A stretch of 64,000 bases of DNA from Metallyticus violacea (Eukaryota > Arthropoda > Insecta > Mantodea > Metallyticidae): assembly GCA_030762175.1 (NCBI GenBank), contig CM060831.1, positions 144,413,501-144,477,500 on the forward strand, read 5' to 3'. Positions 57,519 through 64,000 of this stretch are shown here, piece by piece. Under the pieces are notes generated by a model. It worked only from the letters and a program-made list of their open reading frames with translations. It searched no databases and was not told the origin of the DNA. The translations under genes were made by a program, and so were the position numbers. Each line of letters starts with the position of its first letter. Position 1 is the first letter of the stretch.

Positions 57519-58260
57519 ATACAGGGTGCTGCAAAAATATGCGTAAAGAATTTAGGGCTAGAAATGAGGTATCAATATAGGCATCTCAGGTACAGGAACA
57601 GATGGTATCCACAGTTTCATTGTTGCGCTGCAAGCATTAATTCCAAAGGAGCAAATCTTTTTTTACGGATGGTAAAGAGGACTGAAAACACAATTTATCA
57701 AATGATTACGTAATATTAATTAACTGAAGTTCAAGCACAAATCAGCAATCTTTAATAAAACTAGCTACTGTAATTCTCAAAAAAACATTTTATCACTTCA
57801 ACGAAAACCGTTCATTTCCATTCTCAAAATACTTAAGTTGTAATCCTCTTTTCTACTCGTACATTTTTAAGAGAATTTTTTCCCCACATGTAGAACTTCA
57901 ACATAGCCTGGTGTAATGCACTAGTTTCAACGTTCAATCGACTTTTCAAAGCCCTTATTGAAGTTCTTTGTCAGCCTGTTTAGCACACCTGAAACAACTT
58001 TGGTGAATTTGTTGAATGACTGAAAATACTCATACGCAGCAACAAATTAGAAGTCATTAAGGTTCAAGATCCGTGAAGGGACGCATCATCTAATTGACAG
58101 ATTTTTAGGAATTTCTTGAACAGCTATTTTTCGTAGATTTCCTGTAGTCTTTAGCAAATTCTTATAAAATGTCCACTTTGCAATGGTTAAACGGCTATCT
58201 TTACGAAATAGCCCATCAATAGCTCACTTTTCTATCTATAAGGTACTTTCGGACGTGCAA
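57519..58260 (-). mobile_element. Possible decayed Tc-like element (one end visible)
   Basis: The sequence tatacagggtgctgcaaaaa resembles the terminal repeat of insect Tc-like elements. On the minus strand inside it, pieces such as TKVVSGVLNRLTKNF occur where a transposase tail would lie. No catalytic block can be read and no second end was found. Confidence 0.28.
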
Positions 58261-59114
58261 CATGCATAAGACATTGTAGTTTCTATTAATTATTTATGCC
58301 TTTCAGAAAGAGATCTTAATAAAGCTCATTGACTGTAGGCTTACCTTAATAGTATTAGGAATTTACGTGCAGTTTTATTCAAAAGAAAGCTAGAATCTGA
58401 TTGCCCTGCTAAATACCAAAAACTAGTTTAAAAAGAATGACTACCTCTTATTAACTAGCAAATGGGAAAGTCGCCAAAGTGCGTACATATGAATAGAATA
58501 AAAGCAGTCCCTTATATTTCATATCTTCTAGAACTAAAACTTTCACATCAATAAATCATAGAAAAATATCTCACTTACGGACATTAAAATGAGAAACTAT
58601 CCTTTGTCTAGAAAGGTACACGACGGAGTAATTCCGCAGTGTGGACTTTCTAATAGATCTGAACATAGTTTCCTAAATGGAATCACGAATTAAAAACTAT
58701 CATAAGCAGGACTTTCGGTACCACTGGTTGAGAGGCCTAATCTGGTATCGGCCCCGAGTATTTAAGGTAGCTTAATGCCCATGAGTGTCGTCAACACACC
58801 ACCACACCGAATCTTACAACCCGAAAGATCAGAAATAATTTTGTGCTTCGGAGTTTGCAGATCGTAGCGTCTGAAAGGCTAGAAATCCTTCCTAAGGTGG
58901 CATAAGCGTCATAAGGTTAATGGGAAGCTCTTGTTCTCACACATTCCGGAAGATCTGATGGGACAGATGACATATTATCCAGAAGACGTAGCATTATTAT
59001 TGAAATCGAGGCAAATTGAGGACTTTTTTTCTATTGCGGAAAGATAACATAGATCAAACATTCTGTGCTATCATACAGTATTAACATAATTAAGATCCGA
59101 ATTCTTTTAGAGAA
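58261..59114. other. Unannotated spacer
   Basis: No recognised feature. Confidence 0.5.
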
Positions 59115-59640
59115 GCTGAAATGTATCACTATCACATACCAAAGAAGAAAGTCCAATGCATGCAATGGAAACATTCAGGGAGTCCCCGGCCCAAGAAATT
59201 TAGTGCTGCTCCATCTGCGGGCAAGCAAATGATCATCTTTTGGAACACTTCAGGCTTTATGCATTGGAATGGCTACCTAACAGAACGATTGTCAACAGCG
59301 AGATGTACATGGGAAGCGGTCGACAGGAGTATCCTCCAAAATTACAATGCGCATCCCCATACCAGCAACACTACGACCGCAAAGTTGGCATCGCTGGGGT
59401 TCATTGCTGTGCCGCACCCACCATATTCACCGGATCTCAGTCCGTCATGAATATGCCTTATTCGATAACTAAAAATGCGGCAACAACGAGGAAATTGTTC
59501 AGTTATCCACAAGTGGTGGTGTAGTATTCCCAAACAATGATTTTGTGACGCTTTAATAAATCTATCAGGAAGATGGCACCTATGCGTTGATGATAGTGGG
59601 GCGTATATTGAGAGATCGCATGAGCAATGAATCATTTTAG
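59115..59640 (+). pseudogene. mariner transposase fragment (third lineage)
   Basis: From about 59121 the frame reads MYHYHIPKKKVQCMQWKHSG, then SPRPKKFSAAPSAGKQMIIF and WNTSGFMHWNGYL. It continues with NYNAHPHTS (HDNAPAHTS in relatives) and FIAVPHPPYSPDLSPS, where a TGA replaces the expected third-Asp position. It therefore covers the second and third catalytic blocks, with the second Asp changed to Tyr and the third lost. The matching upstream half is not recognised. The sequence cgttttcgagcgcccttgta at 59680 might be the element end. Confidence 0.8.
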
Positions 59641-60402
59641 CATAATAAATAAGATATAAAAATTAGCATTGTAAATCTCGTTTTCGAGCGCCCTTGTATA
59701 TTAACGTTAGAGGATTTAAAGACTTTCTCGCAGGTGAAAATTTCCAATGTAAGACAAGCATTTTCAGGTACGTTCATAGTTTTAAAGTTGCAAAACTAAT
59801 CTGCAAATTTGTTACGATTTACCTCGCCTGCCCTTTATTTGTAATAATGTGTCGGTATTTATTCTGCCGGAACCACTAAGTTTCTACTTGAGGAGTCAGT
59901 ATAACGCACGGATCATCTTCTATAGGAAAGGGTGTCTAATTAAGTGAATGACATCACAGAAATTCTTCATCTAAAAGCAAGCAATTCTTGTCTCAAGAAT
60001 TCATATTCTAATAATAATTCAATTTGATTTCGGGTATTATTAACAATGTCTAGAATGATATAATAATCAATGGTATCAATATTACAATTAGGATCAAGAT
60101 TTTAATATTATGATTATTAGTATATATGTATAGGAATATATGTTTTTTGTTCACTAAGTAATATTCAGACAAGGGTTACATTTCTGAACAGCTGTAAAAA
60201 AACAAAAAAGCAGTCTGTATAACAACAGGGCATGCTGGTCATCCGCCGGTAATGTTAGGGAATGAGGGCAATAACCTCGCCTCGAAAGAAGGTAGCCTTT
60301 TTTTATGATTATATCATTTTACCCTTTCGCAAATCTTCCAAGACAGGTCTGCCCATTCGAGACATTAATTGTTTTATTACACTTAGCAAGAAATATGATA
60401 CC
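59641..60402. other. Unannotated AT-rich spacer
   Basis: No recognised feature. Confidence 0.55.
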
Positions 60403-60662
60403 AATGTACTTGTACCCGGCCAGGACCGATGGATTTTTTCGGGCGTAAAAATCCTAAGTATGGCTTCCTTCGGAAGGGAAGTAAAGCCGTGGGTCCCGTG
60501 TCGTACATTTGCGGCACGAAAAAGAACCTCAAGCCTGAAAGAGAGGCCTCTGAGCAAAATTTGTCGGCCGTTTCACGCCCTGAGTTTAATGGGACGCTGA
60601 TGACCTGAGCTGTTAAAGAGCGTCCTTAAATAAATCAATCAAAAAAAAAAAAATGTACTTGT
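60403..60662 (+). mobile_element. SINE1 copy, 5'-truncated but with perfect target duplication
   Basis: It starts within the tRNA-like head at acccggccaggaccgatgg, so the A box is absent, and ends with an A-tail. The direct repeat aatgtacttgt (60403-60413 and 60652-60662) is exact. The truncation therefore happened at insertion. The 112-codon frame across it is an artefact. Confidence 0.97.
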
Positions 60663-61500
60663 GCAATGTGCTTGTCATCAAAAGAAACTCCGAATGTGGA
60701 AACAGGTATCTTAAAAGAAACCAAAATTTAGCTTTTTCGGACAGTTTCAAAGGGATGCCGCTTATATATGTACGAAGCGTGCCTTATCGCAAAATTTTAG
60801 GATGCGGATCTGAGCTTTAGAAAATTGAAAAAGTAGCGAGAAAGAAACATTCCAAACAACAAGCATCCCTCAAAATTGGAAGAGTGAGAATGAATATTAA
60901 AGACAATTAATAGTCAATAGGAAGAGTTCTAGAATATTTGAAAAAAAAAAAAAAAAAAAAAAACAGTTGGCGGAAGCGGAGCGAATTCACATAATAGATT
61001 TTATATCAAATATAAGAAGTAAGTTTTTGGAGGAATAATAGAGAGACAGAATAACGGGACAGTACGAGTGATCATGACACCGGGCAGTATAATACAGCGA
61101 TATTAGCAAGCAGTCAATAGTTGAAAGATATCACATTACAGTTCAGTAAAAGGAATACGGCGTCGTTAAGATAGTGTACGAGTCTCATAAAATGAGATTA
61201 TTCATATAGTAAAGTGACCAGTGTTATAAGACAGTGTTACAGTAAAGTTATAGGGGACAGTCACGCGTGAATTTGTTATGGAGGAGTGCAGTTAAAATTA
61301 TATTTACCTGAATAGTATATTTAAAGTGGTGAACTTTAAGCTTATAGGGTAACTATACAGTAAATATAAAACCACAATGATCACCAAACGACTGACGCTG
61401 AGCAGGTCCTAAAATCTTCAATTGTCCAATAAATTAAAACTTTAATTTGAGCCCAGACTTGTATTATTCCAATGAACAATCCCTTTCCTTTCCAAACGAC
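60663..61500. other. Unannotated spacer
   Basis: Contains an A-run at 60941-60963 and nothing recognised. Confidence 0.5.
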
Positions 61501-61819
61501 TCCAAGTCATTAGTCGGTCCCGGTGGTGTAGTGGTTACCATACTTGCCTCCTATACCCAAGATCGCGGGTTCGAACGCGGCCAGGATCGATGGATTTTTC
61601 GGGGCGTAAAAATCCTAAGTATGGCTTCCTTCGGAAGGGAAGTAAAGCCGTGGGTCCCGTGTCGTACATTTACGGCACGATAAAGAACCTTAAGCCTGAA
61701 AGAGAGGCCTCTGAGCAAAATTTGTCGGCCGTTTCACGCCCTGAGTTGAATGGCACGCTGATGACCTGAGATGTTAAAGAGCGTCCATAAATAAACCAAT
61801 AAAAATATCCAAGTCATTA
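61501..61819 (+). mobile_element. SINE1 copy, full length with perfect target duplication
   Basis: The head ggtcccggtggtgtagtggt with the B box gggttcgaacgcgg is followed by the body and an A-rich tail. The flanks tccaagtcatta (61501-61512 and 61808-61819) are an exact 12-bp duplication. Confidence 0.98.
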
Positions 61820-63721
61820 AAAACAGCCCATATTCTCATGGGATTCCCATCCTCTGCTTTGGAACCCGAGAAATAGGCAGCATCAAACTCCAGACTTCAA
61901 GAGCCGAGGCAACTCAAGAACATCATCATCTAATTAATTGTTCAGCATATGTAACAACAGTCCATCAATCTAATTCCCGTAAATATTAAATCCGTTTCAA
62001 TCTTTACTTAAAGAAAATTGTACTGATAGTAGACCGCCGATCATAAGTCATAGATTGGAGATCAAAAATTTCTCTTTACCTTATTTTGCTCTGCTGTTTA
62101 GGCTTGTGTCGACACTAAGTGACTAAATAAAGACATTGTGGATCTTCGGTCACTGTATAATACCTTTCTATCTGGCTATTGTTGGACAATTTCTGCAATA
62201 TTTCGCGTTGACAGAATGTGAATTAACTAAGCCAATTCACTACAAGGATCTGGAAACATTTAACAACATTAAATAAAATCAAAAGTCGCGGAGTTAGAAA
62301 GAAAGCAGATACGCAGATGTAAATGGGAAGAGATTATTCATGGATGACGGAGAGATGAATACATGGATACTAATGATCTGACAATTACGATTAATTGACC
62401 AGTTGATTGGTGATTATGTGCTTGAATGAGCGATGATCTCAACCGTAGGGCTACAGATTAGGTCCTCATATCTGAAACAACTTGTAGCTATACATATTTT
62501 GAATTTGTGGAGATTATAAAGAAAGTTTAAGAACACTTATATCAGGACAATTAATTTTGTGTTTAAAAACTGAACTTTCGCTGCCAAAGTTATTGTATAT
62601 ATGCTTCTGGCCTATAAAATATAGAATACTTCATATATATTTTAGAATAGCACATTTTGTATATTTTAAACCATTTCAGACTGGTGTTCTTTAAACAAGG
62701 GAGGACTGTGAATTTTTAAGTTAAGTTTTACAATGTGTTCGAGTTATACCCACCATAAAGAATATTAATTTTGTCTCAGAATTCACGCGCCTTGCATTGC
62801 GTGCTTCATTTTCGATGCACATATGACTACGTTTTAAAACGTTTATCCAAATAAAAAATAGTCTTCAATGTTGGTGTAACTTCCCATTAATTTTATCTAG
62901 GTTTGCTTTGGTCTTTGCAGCTGCCCAATTATTCAATCAGTTTAATCACTGCAAATGTAACTATGGACGATCCGGAAGGTTGGATAAACGCATCTGCTTG
63001 TCACAATTTTATGAAAATATTGTACACCATTGTAAAAATAATATTTGGCTACAGTGATAGTACGTAACTAATTTCCTTGTTGCTTCACAAAATGTAGCAA
63101 GGCTTTCGAACGACCCTTGAACATCAATACTCCCTGTACATTTTTCCTCGCTGAGAAATGTACTATAGTAGTCTGGCGTAGGAGGTAATCGTTCATATAT
63201 TACATTTTTTTTTTTTTTTGTAGCGCACTCTTGCTAACATACCATATCCCTGATGTTCCATATCCCGAAAAATGTACAGTGAACATGTAACCTGTAACCA
63301 TGTAACCAGGGACCCAAAATGACGACGTGGGTAAGGTTCTTTACAAAATGTGAAGAAATTGCCGAGAAAGACGAGAAAAGAGATCTTATTTTAAAATTAT
63401 TCCTTATATATATATACCTAGTAATGTTCATCAAATTCTTAAAAAGTTTGAAACTTACCTTTAAAAATTACAATCAACAAAAATGTTTCTCAACTGCACA
63501 CCATGTATGACAGACATAGGACAATATCTAAGCATGTGCACGAGAGCTTAAGAACATTAGACTGCATACACGTTTACTAAATACATAATAATGTCAAAAT
63601 TAACGCATTTTACAGCTTGTCCGAGCACGGACTACAATATATTTTAAATAATACAATAATAATTAATGCATTAGTTAACAAGCAAATGTCTAACATAAAT
63701 ATAAGTAATATACTCACGTAA
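61820..63721. other. Unannotated AT-rich spacer
   Basis: A T-run lies at 63206-63220, with short frames only. No recognised feature. Confidence 0.55.
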
Positions 63722-64000
63722 CGAATGAGAGGGCTTAAGAGGACTTGCATTCGGGAGATCGAAGGTTTAAATCCTTTGAGAATAACCATCCTGACTTTGG
63801 ATTTCCTTGGTCGCTTAGGAAAACGCAGAGATGGTTCTTTCCTTTCTACGAATTTTCTGCTCTCCCAGAGTCGAAAGAGCCAGGCAAAGCGGGAGGGTGC
63901 TAAGTGCGGCGGGGCGGTGGATTTGTCTTGGTGAAGGATTCTGCCCTGTCATCTGGTATCTAAGGGCCCACTATAAGGGACTGGGATTTCTTGGAGGACA
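63722..64000 (+). mobile_element. Probable third tRNA-derived SINE, cut by the window edge
   Basis: The start gagggcttaagaggacttgc resembles an A box. It is followed by ggtttaaatcc (B box) at about the right distance, then a GC-rich body (ccaggcaaagcgggagggtg, gtgcggcggggcggtggatt) unlike the local background. No second copy lies in the window, so the call rests on this architecture alone. Confidence 0.4.

Noticed and set aside
1..64000. CRISPR arrays, rRNA, telomeric TTAGG arrays, endogenous viral genes
   Set aside because: I looked for regularly spaced repeats, conserved rRNA blocks, TTAGG runs and viral polymerase or capsid motifs, and saw none.

Overview
This 64-kb window looks like AT-rich, gene-poor arthropod nuclear DNA that has filled up with old transposable elements. 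I find no intact host gene, no rRNA or functional tRNA, no CRISPR array and no prokaryotic or viral gene set. An insect origin is inferred from the repeats: mariner, Tc1 and DUF4817-type transposases, two abundant tRNA-derived SINEs and a non-LTR retrotransposon of a kind I associate with cockroaches and termites (Blattodea). That placement rests on recollection and is tentative. The DNA could be intergenic or lie in a large intron.

Layout. 0-9 kb: two old SINE1 copies, a deleted DUF4817-type element (2.1-2.8 kb), a decayed Tc-like transposase on the minus strand (3.6-4.6 kb), copy 1 of an unknown repeat (RepA, 6.1 kb) and mariner A copy 1 (7.7-8.9 kb). 9-13 kb: AT-rich DNA with nothing recognisable. 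13-22 kb: a mariner split around a SINE2, two non-LTR reverse-transcriptase fragments, a 267-bp foldback, a long-TIR element and a second Tc-like pseudogene. 22-31 kb: mostly unique AT-rich DNA with SINE fragments, long (ATT)n arrays and the second long-TIR copy, inverted relative to the first. 31-39 kb: two 3' ends of one LINE family, one carrying a nested SINE1, a fragment resembling the N-terminus of Crypton-type tyrosine recombinases, SINE2 copies and mariner A copy 2. 40-54 kb: two copies of a second unknown repeat (RepB), a second DUF4817-type element, a Tc1 relic, the second RepA copy (inverted, with a 95-codon open frame) and a mariner interrupted by SINE2. 54-64 kb: three well-preserved SINE1 copies with perfect target-site duplications, another mariner relic, one small ORF with a possible signal peptide, and a likely third SINE at the right edge.

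How the parts relate. The autonomous elements (mariner, Tc1, DUF4817-type, LINE) are all broken. The SINEs, which borrow LINE machinery, are the youngest layer, because they have intact duplications and sit inside the older elements. Three nested insertions give a relative order: mariner or LINE first, SINE second. I found no coherent new multi-gene system. The items most worth following are RepA with its open frame, RepB, the recombinase-like fragment, the long-TIR pair, and two possible pieces of host gene (a signal-peptide-like ORF at 57 kb and a GC-rich patch followed by GTAAGT at 49.3 kb).
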